DNA from: Altererythrobacter sp. KTW20L
GTDB lineage: Bacteria; Pseudomonadota; Alphaproteobacteria; Sphingomonadales; Sphingomonadaceae
Assembly (NCBI RefSeq): GCF_023501975.1
Contig: NZ_JAMFLH010000004.1
Coordinates: forward strand, 1 to 64,000
DNA length: 64,000 bases
Direction: 5' to 3'
Program-made: the position numbers and the translations under genes
The notes under the pieces: model-generated
Databases searched by the model: none
The model's input: only the letters and a program-made list of their open reading frames with translations
Told to the model about the DNA's origin: nothing
Shown here: piece by piece, positions 41,597 through 50,452 of the stretch
Layout: every line of letters begins with the position of its first letter
Numbering within the stretch: position 1 is the stretch's first letter

Positions 41597-42376
41597 ATGG
41601 ATCCGCGTGGGAAACTGGCCGTCGTGACCGGCGGCAATTCGGGACTGGGCGAGGGCGCTGCCCGTCGCCTGCTGGCCGATGGCGCGACCGTGATCAGCCT
41701 CGATGTGGCGGACGACGCTCCTGCAGGCGCGCATTTCATCCAATGCGACGTCAGCGATGCGGCATCGGTGAAAGCTGCCGTGGCCGAAGTGGTGGAACGG
41801 TTCGGCGAAATCCATATCCTGCTCAACAATGCCGGGATCGGCGGGATCGGGCCGATTGCCACGGCGGAAGGTCCGGGCGACCTGGAGGCGTTCTCGCGCG
41901 TGATCGCGGTCAACCTGATGGGCGCGGTGAACGTGGCGGCCCACGTGGCGCACCGCATGACCGGTAACCACCCCAGCGGGCCGGATGGCGAGCGCGGGGT
42001 GATCGTCAATTCCTGCTCCATCGCCAGCTTCGAAGGGCAGGAAGGCATGGGCGCCTATACCGCCGCCAAGTCTGCGCTGAAGGAGCTGACGCTGGTCTGG
42101 GCGCGCGACCTGTCGCGCCATGCGATCCGCGTGTGTGGCGTGGCGCCGGGCTTCATGGCAACGCCGATGGTGGCCATGCTGCCGCCCGATTTCGTGGAAG
42201 AACTGCTGCGCGACGTGGAATTTCCCAAGCGCGCCGGCACGGCAGAGGATTTTGCCGCCGCGGTCGATTTCCTCATCCGCACGCCGCTGGTAAACGGCGA
42301 AGTGTTGCGGCTGGATGGCGGGGCGCGACCGCCCGCCCGGACACAATGGGCATCAAATTCGGCTTCTGGCCAGTAA
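41597..42376 (+). CDS. Short-chain dehydrogenase/reductase
   Basis: 259 residues. SDR motifs: TGGNSGLGEG near 12-21, NNAGIGG near 77, Ser in NSCSIASFEG and the catalytic Tyr/Lys in AYTAAKSAL near 154-162. It starts the plus-strand operon leading to the VAO-type flavoprotein and cytochrome; it would oxidise or reduce the alcohol or aldehyde they form. Confidence 0.9.
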   Translation: MDPRGKLAVVTGGNSGLGEGAARRLLADGATVISLDVADDAPAGAHFIQCDVSDAASVKAAVAEVVERFGEIHILLNNAGIGGIGPIATAEGPGDLEAFSRVIAVNLMGAVNVAAHVAHRMTGNHPSGPDGERGVIVNSCSIASFEGQEGMGAYTAAKSALKELTLVWARDLSRHAIRVCGVAPGFMATPMVAMLPPDFVEELLRDVEFPKRAGTAEDFAAAVDFLIRTPLVNGEVLRLDGGARPPARTQWASNSASGQ

Positions 42377-42388
42377 GGACAATAGACA

Positions 42389-43948
42389 ATGGCCGATATC
42401 CCCCTTCCTCCCGATTTCACCACGCAGAAGATGGACCAGGCGCGCCGCGCGCTGGAGGCCGTGCTGGGTGCGAGCAAGGTGTTCTTCGAAGACCTCGACC
42501 GGCTGACCTATCAGGACAAGTTCTCGGTCGATGACAGCCTGCACCATCCGGCGGGCGCGGTGGCCTGCGAAAGCGTGGAGGAAGTCCAGGCGGTGGTGCG
42601 GATCGCCAACCAGTACCGCCTGCCGCTGTTCCCCATCAGCCGCGGCAAGAACCTGGGCTATGGCGGCAGCGCGCCGGTGATGGCGGGCTCGGTCGTGCTC
42701 GACCTGTCGCGCATGAAGAAGATCGAGTTCGATGCGGAACTCGGCACCGTGGTGCTGGAACCGGGCGTCGGGTTCTATGACCTGTACGACTATATCCAGC
42801 GCAACAACCTGCCCTACTGGCTGTCCACCCCCGGCAATTCCTGGGGCAGTGTGATGGGCAACGCACTCGATCGCGGGGTCGGCTACACTCCCTATGGCGA
42901 GCATGTGAAGAACATCTGCGGCATGGAAGTGGTCATGCCCGATGGCGACCTGGTGCGCACCGGCATGGGCGCTTTCACCAATGCGCCGACGTGGCAGGCC
43001 TATCCCTTCGGCTTCGGGCCGGGGTGGGACCAGATGTTCGTGCAATCGAACTTCGGCATCGTCACCAAGATGGGCATGTGGCTGATGCCCGAGCCCGAAA
43101 GCCTGATGGGCATGGATGTCGAATTCGACCGGCCGGAAGACCTGAAGGTCATGGTCGATACCATCGCGCCGTTGCGGCGCGAGCGGGTGCTGACCCAGAG
43201 CCCCTCCATCGGCAACTGGATGCGCGCCGCCGCCGTGCTCACCCGCCGGACCGACTGGACCGACAAGCCCGGTGCCATCACCGATGACGTGATCGACGCC
43301 ATCCGCCAGCGCTTCAACATCGGCTGGTGGGGCGTATCGCTCAGGCTCTATGGCCGCGAGGATGTGAACAAGGCGGCCTACAAGATTCTTGAGACCGCGA
43401 TGGGCAATGCCAGGCCGATGGCCATCCAGCCGACCACCTGGCGCCGGGGCGAGCCGCTGGAATATACCGGCTGGACCGGCACGCCGATGACCTTCCCCAT
43501 GCAGAACGTGAACTGGTACGGCGGACGCGGCGGGCATATCGGCTTTTCGCCCATCATCCCGCAGGACGGCGATGCGGCGCTGGCCCAGTTCAACCGCACC
43601 TATGCCCGCTACCAGGAATACGGCATGGACTACCAGGGCAGCTTCGCCTTTGGCGAGCGGCACCTGACCAATGTCAACGCCATGGTGTTCAACAAGGACG
43701 ATCCGGCGATGATGGCCAAGGTCGATCCGTTCTTCCGCACGCTGGTGGCCGATGCGAAGGAGCACGGCTATGGCGAATACCGCACCCATCTCGACTATAT
43801 GGACCTGGTTGCCGACAGCTATGATTTCAACAACGGCGCGATGCGGCGGTTGAACGAGAAGGTGAAGAACGCGCTCGACCCCAACGGCATCATCGCCCCG
43901 GGCAAGAGCGGCATCTGGGGTACCTATTCAGGGGAGCGCGGAGCATGA
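42389..43948 (+). CDS. VAO/4-cresol-dehydrogenase-type flavoprotein (flavocytochrome subunit)
   Basis: 519 residues, the usual length of PchF / EhyB / vanillyl-alcohol oxidase proteins. FAD-binding PCMH features: ISRGKNLGYGGSAPVMAG near 84-101, LEPGVGFYDLYDYI near 127 and STPGNSWGSVMGNALDRGVGYTPYG near 148-172. The C-terminal DPNGIIAPGKSGIW near 498 is family-typical. It removes hydrogen from para-alkyl phenols (for example 4-cresol or eugenol). A cytochrome c gene overlaps its end by 4 bp, so it is probably a flavocytochrome c rather than an oxidase. Substrate not proven. Confidence 0.85.
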   Translation: MADIPLPPDFTTQKMDQARRALEAVLGASKVFFEDLDRLTYQDKFSVDDSLHHPAGAVACESVEEVQAVVRIANQYRLPLFPISRGKNLGYGGSAPVMAGSVVLDLSRMKKIEFDAELGTVVLEPGVGFYDLYDYIQRNNLPYWLSTPGNSWGSVMGNALDRGVGYTPYGEHVKNICGMEVVMPDGDLVRTGMGAFTNAPTWQAYPFGFGPGWDQMFVQSNFGIVTKMGMWLMPEPESLMGMDVEFDRPEDLKVMVDTIAPLRRERVLTQSPSIGNWMRAAAVLTRRTDWTDKPGAITDDVIDAIRQRFNIGWWGVSLRLYGREDVNKAAYKILETAMGNARPMAIQPTTWRRGEPLEYTGWTGTPMTFPMQNVNWYGGRGGHIGFSPIIPQDGDAALAQFNRTYARYQEYGMDYQGSFAFGERHLTNVNAMVFNKDDPAMMAKVDPFFRTLVADAKEHGYGEYRTHLDYMDLVADSYDFNNGAMRRLNEKVKNALDPNGIIAPGKSGIWGTYSGERGA

Positions 43949-44385
43949 GCAGGACTGTTGCCTTTACCGCGCTGGCCGGGCTGGTGCTGGCCGGATGTGC
44001 GGGAGTGGCTGTCGCCCAGAACGCGCCCGATGCCCTCCAGGATGTCGCTCCGGCCACTCCGCCGCCTGCCGGTCCCCCGCCGGGGATGCCGCAGCCGATC
44101 ACCATGGCAAAGCGCCCCGCGGCCACCGGCGGCGAGGCGCTCTATATCGAGCATTGCATGGTGTGCCACGGCCCCAACGGCATGGGCACCGGCCTGCTCG
44201 AACGCGCTGGTCGGCCCGAGCCGCTGCTGGAAATGCGCAGCGGCCTGCCTGCCGCATTCTATGTCACCGCAGCACGCAACGGCATCGGCAACATGCCCTC
44301 CATTCCGCGCGGCGAGGTGAGTGACGAGCAGATGCAGGCGATTGCCGAATATCTGGCCGCAGGACCGCACGGAGTCGCGCCATGA
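43945..44385 (+). CDS. Cytochrome c subunit of the flavocytochrome
   Basis: 146 residues. Sec signal peptide, then a Pro-rich linker, then one heme c site CMVCHGPNGMGTG near 69-81; the Met ligand is likely in the C-terminal NMPSIPRGEVSDEQM. It carries electrons from the FAD subunit to the respiratory chain in the periplasm, as PchC or EhyA does. Overlaps genes on both sides by 4 bp. Confidence 0.9.
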   Translation: MSRTVAFTALAGLVLAGCAGVAVAQNAPDALQDVAPATPPPAGPPPGMPQPITMAKRPAATGGEALYIEHCMVCHGPNGMGTGLLERAGRPEPLLEMRSGLPAAFYVTAARNGIGNMPSIPRGEVSDEQMQAIAEYLAAGPHGVAP

Positions 44386-44912
44386 AAGTTACCCGCCGTA
44401 CCATGATAGCAGGCGCGCTGGCCGTGCCGACCGTGGCGGGCCTCGCCCGCTGGCGCTGGCAGCACGGCAGCCACACCGGCCTGGTCCACGATGGCAGCCT
44501 GGCCGCCGGACGCCGATTTGCCGAAGCCGGGTCGGCTGCGGGCAGGGCGAGCATGGAAGTCCACGGCGACAGGATCCGCTTCGCCCGCGACCTCGTCGCC
44601 ACCGCGCCCTCCCTGATCGCCGGCGTAACCCGCCAGGCCGACGCGGTGCTGATCGCCGATGTCGCTGCAGAGGCGGGCTATGTGCTGGCCGCCGAACTCA
44701 GCGGCAACGATGCGGGATGCAGCGGCAACACCTGCCAGAGCGGCCTCGTCGCGCTCACCCGCATGGCCGTCGGCGCTGGCGGCATGTGGGCCGAGGCTTT
44801 CGCCACCTGGGCCGCCAACCCGCAAGGCCAGGTGCTGCCGGAACCGGCCAGTGGAGGCTGGTTCACCGACCGCGAGATGGCCTTGGGCTGGCTGCTGGTC
44901 CCGCGCGGGTAG
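44382..44912 (+). CDS. Hypothetical twin-arginine-signal protein
   Basis: 176 residues. The start VTRRTMIAGALAVPTVAG looks like a Tat-type signal (R-R plus hydrophobic core). The mature part contains helical heme-free sequence with one Cys pair (DAGCSGNTCQSG) near 118. No family is recognised. It is the third gene of the SDR-flavoprotein-cytochrome operon, with a 4-bp overlap, so it may assist or complete the periplasmic flavocytochrome. Confidence 0.55.
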   Translation: MKVTRRTMIAGALAVPTVAGLARWRWQHGSHTGLVHDGSLAAGRRFAEAGSAAGRASMEVHGDRIRFARDLVATAPSLIAGVTRQADAVLIADVAAEAGYVLAAELSGNDAGCSGNTCQSGLVALTRMAVGAGGMWAEAFATWAANPQGQVLPEPASGGWFTDREMALGWLLVPRG

Positions 44913-44979
44913 GGCGGAATTACGCCACCACCCTACCACCCGGGGTGACTTGGTAGGACTCACAGGTGACCGGCCTGCC

Positions 44980-46557
44980 TCATGCGCTCCCCGGAACCCG
45001 GCACTGGAAGCTGGCCGCCACGGCGGTATCCCCCACACCATCGTACACCGCTTCCATCGGCCAGGCGCACAGCGGGCGCTGCATCGGTGCGCGGGGCGGG
45101 CCGGGAGGGGCACCGAAGCCGCCGCCGCCCTGGGTGGGACGGGTGGCGAGGATGCGATCGGGCGCCTTGCCGGTCGTCGCCCAGTCGTCGATCGTGCCCA
45201 GCACGTCGAACTCGCTGGGGCCGTCGCCGCCCGAACAGTGGCCCATGCCCGGGGCAAAGAACATGCGGAGCTGGTTCTGTGCCTGTGTCGCAGGCAGCGC
45301 GTTGTATAGCCCGTGGTGGAAGGCCAGCGTGTTGGTCGCGGGGATCAGCCCGTCGGCCCAGCCATGGCTGAGCAGCAGCTTGCCGCCGCGCGCGAAGAAG
45401 GCGGACAGCCCGTCAGCGGGCACGTTGAGGATGTCGGCGCCATATTCGCGGCCCACATTGGTATATTCGCGATAATCGGTGGTGCGCCAGTTCCAGTCGG
45501 TGCGGCCCTGGTACACCAGGTCGCGGAAATAGCTCATCGCCACGGGGAAGGGTTCCTGCCCCATGACCAGCGCGGCCAGCTGCATTTCGCTGGAATAGGG
45601 CCAGCCCGGAAGCAGCAGCGTGCCATCATTGGCCCGCACGCCGCCGTAGATATTGGCGACTGCCTGGACCTGTCCGGTGCTCAGGCAGCCTTCCGTCTGG
45701 CCGGGCGCGCATTGCAGGCTGGCGGGGTTGAAGCTGCACTTCATGGGATTGGCGATCAGGCCATCCTCCACCCCGTCCAGCGCATCGCACTGGCGGGTGA
45801 CAGCGCTGTTGACCAGGCCCAGCACCGCCGGGGTGATCTGCACGCCGAAGCGGTGCGGCTGCCATCCCTGCCACATGCTCTGCGTCATCAGGTCGGTCAT
45901 CGGGTTGGCCGGGGCCATGGCGCTGATCGCGTCAAAATCGTTCGGATAGCGGTATGCCGCCATCAGCCCCTGCCGTCCGCCGGTGGAGCATGAACTCCAG
46001 TAGGATTGCGTCGGCGCGCGGCCATAAAACTGCTCGACCACGGCCTTGGCGGCAACCGTGGTGACATGGACCGCGCGGTGGCCGAAATCGACCAGCTTTT
46101 CCGGGTGGCCGATGGCCCATTCGGCAGTCATGCCGCTGCCGGTGTGGCCGGTATCGGTGGCCGCTGTGGCATAGCTGCGCACCACGTTGCGGCCCATCTC
46201 GGTGAACGAGATCGTGCCCGCCCAGATGCCGTTGCCTACGCCGACATATTTGCCGTTCCAGCCGTTGAGCGGCAGCCAGACCTCGCTCTTGATGTCGGAA
46301 TCGCTGGAGGGGGTGAGGGTCAGCCGGACGCGGCAGAAGGCCGGCACATCGGCATAGGGCGATGCCGCCACGCCCGGCGGCGGTCCCATGCCGCTGGCAG
46401 GCGGGGTAAACCCGCCCGCATCGACCACCTGCGCGCTGTCCACCCGCCCATCGGCAATCCGCATCCCCGCCAGGTCTTCGCAGGCGGCAAGTGCCGGGCT
46501 GGAAAGGGCAAGCGCGGCGAGCGAACCGCCAATGGCGAGGATGGTTTTTGCGTGCAT
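44980..46557 (-). CDS. Tannase / feruloyl esterase family protein
   Basis: 525 residues from ATG at 46557, with a Sec signal peptide to about ALSSPALA. The CS-D-HC pattern of the family is present: SCSTGGRQGL near 190, the Asp in GWADGLIPATNT and the HC in GMGHCSGG. It is exported and releases hydroxycinnamates or gallate from esters. It converges with the flavocytochrome operon. Exact ester unknown. Confidence 0.9.
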   Translation of the reverse strand: MHAKTILAIGGSLAALALSSPALAACEDLAGMRIADGRVDSAQVVDAGGFTPPASGMGPPPGVAASPYADVPAFCRVRLTLTPSSDSDIKSEVWLPLNGWNGKYVGVGNGIWAGTISFTEMGRNVVRSYATAATDTGHTGSGMTAEWAIGHPEKLVDFGHRAVHVTTVAAKAVVEQFYGRAPTQSYWSSCSTGGRQGLMAAYRYPNDFDAISAMAPANPMTDLMTQSMWQGWQPHRFGVQITPAVLGLVNSAVTRQCDALDGVEDGLIANPMKCSFNPASLQCAPGQTEGCLSTGQVQAVANIYGGVRANDGTLLLPGWPYSSEMQLAALVMGQEPFPVAMSYFRDLVYQGRTDWNWRTTDYREYTNVGREYGADILNVPADGLSAFFARGGKLLLSHGWADGLIPATNTLAFHHGLYNALPATQAQNQLRMFFAPGMGHCSGGDGPSEFDVLGTIDDWATTGKAPDRILATRPTQGGGGFGAPPGPPRAPMQRPLCAWPMEAVYDGVGDTAVAASFQCRVPGSA

Positions 46558-46632
46558 GTGGTCTCTCCCTGTTTGGGAGTCCTTTTGACGAGGGTTTGGC
46601 CTCGCGGCAAGCCGGGACAGACCCACCCCCGG

Positions 46633-46696
46633 CCCCTCCCGCAAGCGGGAGGGGAGCGACCAGCCTGTGCTATCCCCCTCCCGCCTGCGGGAGGGG
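46633..46696. repeat. Paired REP hairpins (BIME-like)
   Basis: Two copies of a perfect 10-bp stem CCCCTCCCGC / GCGGGAGGGG at 46633-46654 (loop AA) and 46675-46696 (loop CT), spaced by 20 bp. They lie between the esterase gene and the NTF2-like gene. This hairpin type is widespread in alphaproteobacterial spacers (from memory). Confidence 0.8.
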
Positions 46697-46728
46697 TTAG
46701 GGGAGGGCCTGTTGTTCCGCAGCGACTA

Positions 46729-47226
46729 CTAGCGCTTGATAATCAGCGAATCCGGCCTCTTCCTCGGCACCCACTGGCCGCGGCCGGGGAAGTTCTTCAG
46801 CACTTCGCCGTCCCACAGCCGCACGATGCGGGTCTGGAAGCGCCACTTGCCCTCCGCATTCTTGACCGCATGGTCATCGTACCAGCCGGCAAAGCGCAGC
46901 GTGTAGGGCGGTTCGCCCTCGCATTCGGTGACGAAGGCGAAGCTTTTCAGGCGGACCGATCCGTCGGCTTGCGGGAAATACTTCACCTGGGTCACGTGGT
47001 GCTGGCGGCCGGAAAAGCCGGGGGCATTGGCATAGTGCTTCATCAGCCCGCGGATGCCATCATGACCGTTCCAGATGTCGGGATCATCGAACACTTCCTC
47101 GCTCATCAGGCAGTCTTCGGTGAAGCATTCGACCAGGGCATCGGCATCGCCGGTATCCAGCGCCCAGGAATAGTCGGCGATCAGGTCCTGCAAGCCCAGG
47201 CGGTCTTCGATTGACAGTTTGCTCAT
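46729..47226 (-). CDS. NTF2/SnoaL-like protein (ring-hydroxylase-beta-like)
   Basis: 165 residues from ATG at 47226. Pattern IEDRLGLQDLIADYSWALDTGDADALVECFTED near 6-38 and a long strand set ending GEVLKNFPGRGQWVPRKRPDSL. An upstream in-frame extension overlaps the divergent gene and is rejected. A TAAC-N4-GTTA site lies 32 bp upstream. It resembles the lyase-type NTF2 proteins of lignin dimer pathways in general form only. Confidence 0.75.
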   Translation of the reverse strand: MSKLSIEDRLGLQDLIADYSWALDTGDADALVECFTEDCLMSEEVFDDPDIWNGHDGIRGLMKHYANAPGFSGRQHHVTQVKYFPQADGSVRLKSFAFVTECEGEPPYTLRFAGWYDDHAVKNAEGKWRFQTRIVRLWDGEVLKNFPGRGQWVPRKRPDSLIIKR

Positions 47227-47257
47227 GGTCTCTCCCTCTCTTGTGTTGCCTCGACCG

Positions 47258-47269
47258 TAACACTCGTTA
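47258..47269. promoter_or_regulatory. TAAC-N4-GTTA operator, site D
   Basis: TAACACTCGTTA, perfect half-sites, between the divergent NTF2-like gene (47226) and the NmrA-like gene (47300). Confidence 0.6.
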
Positions 47270-47299
47270 GTATCGCGGCCAAGAAGAGGAGAGGGAATC

Positions 47300-48214
47300 T
47301 TGGGCAAGATCATCGTGACCGGCGCGTCCGGACAATTCGGCCATGCAGCGGCCAGGCAGTTGCTGGACCTGTGCAATCCGCAGGACGTAGTGTGCCTCAG
47401 CCGCACGCCCGACAAGCTGGCGGACCTTGCGGCGCTGGGCGCGGACGTGCGCTTTGCCGATTTCGACGATCCGGCATCGCTTGCGGCGGCAATGAAAGGC
47501 GGCGAAAAGATGCTGCTCATCTCCACCTTGCGCGTAGGCACGCGGGTCGAACAACACCGCGCCGCGGTGGAAGCGGCGCGGGCCAATGGCGTGGACCATA
47601 TCGTCTATACCTCGGTCGTCGGCGGCGGGCTGGCGGACCATCCGGGGGTGGAGCAGAAGGACCATTACGAAACCGAACAGCTCATCCGCGAGTCGGGCGC
47701 CGATTTCACCTTCCTGCGCAACAGCCTCTATGCCGAAGCCGTGGCCACGGCCATGGCGATCCCCGCGCTGATGGCGGGGACCAAGCCCGACAACGCCGGT
47801 CACGGCAAGGTCGCCATCGTCAGCCGCGACGATTGCGTGGCAGCGGCGGTCGGCGTGCTGACGCAGGACGGGCATCGCAACAAGGCCTATGACATCACCG
47901 GGCCGGACCTGTGGTCGGTGCCGGAAGCCGTGGCGCTGATTGCCGAAATGGCGGGCAAGCCGATCGACCTGCAGCATGTCGATGATGAAGGCATGTACCT
48001 CTATTTCGATTCGCTGGGTGTGCCGCGCAAGGCATCGGACGTGGTGCCCGATGGTCCGATCCCCTGGGCGAGCGAAGGCATGGTGACCTTCGGCCAGTCG
48101 ATCCGCGAAGGGTTCTTCGATGTACTGAGCCAGGATGTCGAGAATATCACCGGCAGGAAGCCGCGCTCCCTGCGCAGCGTGTTCGAGCAGTTCCAGCACA
48201 CATGGCCGCAATGA
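47300..48214 (+). CDS. NmrA-like / atypical SDR NAD(P)H-binding protein
   Basis: 304 residues from TTG at 47300. Rossmann motif VTGASGQFGHAAARQLL near 6-22; NmrA-like features YTSVVGGGLADHPGV near 103 and DFTFLRNSLYAEAV near 134. It may be a quinone reductase (QOR2-like) or a redox sensor; the lack of a Tyr-x3-Lys pair argues against classical SDR. It overlaps the next gene by 13 bp. Confidence 0.75.
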   Translation: MGKIIVTGASGQFGHAAARQLLDLCNPQDVVCLSRTPDKLADLAALGADVRFADFDDPASLAAAMKGGEKMLLISTLRVGTRVEQHRAAVEAARANGVDHIVYTSVVGGGLADHPGVEQKDHYETEQLIRESGADFTFLRNSLYAEAVATAMAIPALMAGTKPDNAGHGKVAIVSRDDCVAAAVGVLTQDGHRNKAYDITGPDLWSVPEAVALIAEMAGKPIDLQHVDDEGMYLYFDSLGVPRKASDVVPDGPIPWASEGMVTFGQSIREGFFDVLSQDVENITGRKPRSLRSVFEQFQHTWPQ

Positions 48215-50424
48215 TCCGGGCCGCAATGATGCAGCGTCTGGCAATCGGGCTGGCCGCACTGGCGCTGGCCGCCTGCGGGGCCGATGCGCCCGAGGTGGAC
48301 ACCTCCACCTATGGTGCGGGCGAGAACTGGGAGACGACCGGCGGCGATTGGGCGGGCAGCCATTTCTCGCGGCTGGACGGGCTGACGCCAGCCAACGTGG
48401 GCGAACTAGGGCTGGCGTGGGAATATGACCTCGGCACGGCGCGGGTGCAGGAATCGACACCGCTGGTGATCGACGGGGTAATGTACGCCAGCGGCAACCT
48501 CGGCCGGGTCTATGCGCTCAATGCCGTCACGGGCGAGGAACTGTGGAGCTTCGTGCCCGAGATGGACATGCAGGTGGCGCGGTCCGCCTGCTGTGACTGG
48601 GCCAATCGCGGGCTGGCTGTCGCGGATGGGAAAGTGCTGGTCGCCGCGCTCGATGGGCAGCTTTACGCGCTCGATGCCGCGACCGGCGCCATCGTCTGGT
48701 CGGTCGATACCGTGGTAGACAAGACCCGCGCCTATACCGTGACCGGCGCGCCCGAAGTGGCGGGCGATGTGGTGGTGATCGGCAATGCCGGGGCGGAATA
48801 CGATACCCGCGGCTACGTCACGGCCTATAACCTCGCCAACGGGGCCGAGGCATGGCGCTTCTGGACCGTACCGCGCGATCCGGCAGAGGGCCCGCAGGAA
48901 CACGCCGAACTCGACGCCGCGCTGGAGACCTGGAGCGAGGACACGCGCTGGGATATCGGCGGCGGTGGCACGGTGTGGGATGCGATCAACTATGATCCGG
49001 TGTTCGACCAGGTCATCATCGGCACTGGCAACGGCGGACCATACCCGCAGGCGATCCGTTCGCCCGGCGGGGGCGACAACCTCTATTTGAATTCGCTGGT
49101 GGCGCTGGACCGCAAGACGGGCCGCATGAACTGGCACTTCCAGGAAACCCCGCAGGACAACTGGGACCTCACCGCCACCCAGCCGATGACCCTTGCCGAA
49201 ATGGAAGTGGACGGCGAGCTGCGCCCCGTCGTGCTGCACACGCCCAAGAACGGCTTCTTCTTCGTGATCGACCGTGAAACCGGCCGGGCACTGGCCGCCA
49301 ATCCCATCGTGCGGGTGAACTGGGCGGATAGCTGGAACCTCGAAACCCAGCGACCGAACCTCAACATGGCGGCGGCCGACTATACCACCGGCCCCAAGAT
49401 CGTGTTTCCCGGCTCGCCGGGCGCGAGGAACTGGTATCCTGCCGCCTACGATCCCACCCGCAACACCTATTTCGCCCACGTGCTCGACATGGGCAACCTC
49501 ATGTGGCTGCCGGGGCCGGTTGACGCTGTCGAACGGCAGGTGAATTTCCTCAATGCAGGCGCGGCGATCCTGTTTACGCCCGATCTTGAGGCCGCTGCGC
49601 CTACCCTGCCGCCGCCAGTGCGCGAGGCGGTGGAAAGCCATCCGCACTGGCAGTGGGTCAAGGACCAGCCGTTCACCAGCGAACTGCGCGCCATCGACCC
49701 GATGACCGGCGCCACCAAGTGGGCTGTCCCCTCGCTGGGCTGGCAGGATCGCCACGGCGCGCTCGCCACGCAGAGCGGGATCGTGTTCCACGGCAACCTG
49801 GCGGGCACGCTGTTTGCGCGCGATGCCGATACGGGCGAGGAACTGTGGCGGGCGGAAACCGGCTCCTCGATCATGGCCGCGCCGATGACCTATGCGGTGG
49901 ACGGCGTGCAATATGTCGCCGTGCAGACCGGCTGGGGCGGCGGCGGCTGGGGCTTCGTCCCAGGCTATTCCGCCGCCTATTCCAAGGGCAATGCCAACCG
50001 CCTGCTGGTCTTCCGGCTGGGCGGCGGCGAAGTACCGATTCCGGCCGATCTCCCCGCGCTGGAACCTGCGCCCGAGCCGCCCGCGCAATATGCCGATGCC
50101 ACGCCGGAAATGGTTGCGCTGGGCAGCGGGCTGTTCACCGGCAACTGCTCCATCTGCCATTCCAACCAGCCGCGCGCGCCCCTGCCGGACTTGCGGCGGA
50201 TGAGCGAGGGGGTACATTCGGGCTTCGAACAGATCGTGCTTGGCGGCCTGCTGGTGCCGCGCGGAATGCCGAAATGGGATGACCGCTTGAGCCCCGATGA
50301 GGTCAAGGCGATCCACGCCTTCTTGATCGATACGCAAGGCCAGTTGCGGCGGCGCGAACTCGAACTGCAACGGCGCGGCCTGCCGCTCGATACCCAGGCC
50401 CTGACCATATTGTCGAATTTCTGA
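48202..50424 (+). CDS. Quinohemoprotein (PQQ) alcohol dehydrogenase with heme c domain
   Basis: Up to 740 residues; internal ATGs at 48211, 48226 and 48229 could also start it. Lipoprotein-like signal LAIGLAALALAAC. The PQQ propeller has W-repeats, a vicinal Cys pair (SACCDW near 128) that stacks on PQQ, TGNGGPYPQ near 274 and QDNWDLTATQPM near 316. The C-terminal heme c site is CSICHSNQ near 651. It oxidises alcohols in the periplasm; substrate unknown. An aldehyde dehydrogenase gene follows 28 bp later. Confidence 0.9.
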   Translation: MAAMIRAAMMQRLAIGLAALALAACGADAPEVDTSTYGAGENWETTGGDWAGSHFSRLDGLTPANVGELGLAWEYDLGTARVQESTPLVIDGVMYASGNLGRVYALNAVTGEELWSFVPEMDMQVARSACCDWANRGLAVADGKVLVAALDGQLYALDAATGAIVWSVDTVVDKTRAYTVTGAPEVAGDVVVIGNAGAEYDTRGYVTAYNLANGAEAWRFWTVPRDPAEGPQEHAELDAALETWSEDTRWDIGGGGTVWDAINYDPVFDQVIIGTGNGGPYPQAIRSPGGGDNLYLNSLVALDRKTGRMNWHFQETPQDNWDLTATQPMTLAEMEVDGELRPVVLHTPKNGFFFVIDRETGRALAANPIVRVNWADSWNLETQRPNLNMAAADYTTGPKIVFPGSPGARNWYPAAYDPTRNTYFAHVLDMGNLMWLPGPVDAVERQVNFLNAGAAILFTPDLEAAAPTLPPPVREAVESHPHWQWVKDQPFTSELRAIDPMTGATKWAVPSLGWQDRHGALATQSGIVFHGNLAGTLFARDADTGEELWRAETGSSIMAAPMTYAVDGVQYVAVQTGWGGGGWGFVPGYSAAYSKGNANRLLVFRLGGGEVPIPADLPALEPAPEPPAQYADATPEMVALGSGLFTGNCSICHSNQPRAPLPDLRRMSEGVHSGFEQIVLGGLLVPRGMPKWDDRLSPDEVKAIHAFLIDTQGQLRRRELELQRRGLPLDTQALTILSNF

Positions 50425-50452
50425 GGCCTGTCGAATTTCCAAGGAGAGAACC

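Noticed and set aside
40640-42346. A 568-codon frame joining the NTF2-like protein to upstream sequence
   Set aside because: The first ~280 codons are antisense to the SDR gene and low complexity. The real start is TTG 41503 after a GGGAGA box, with an operator between the genes.
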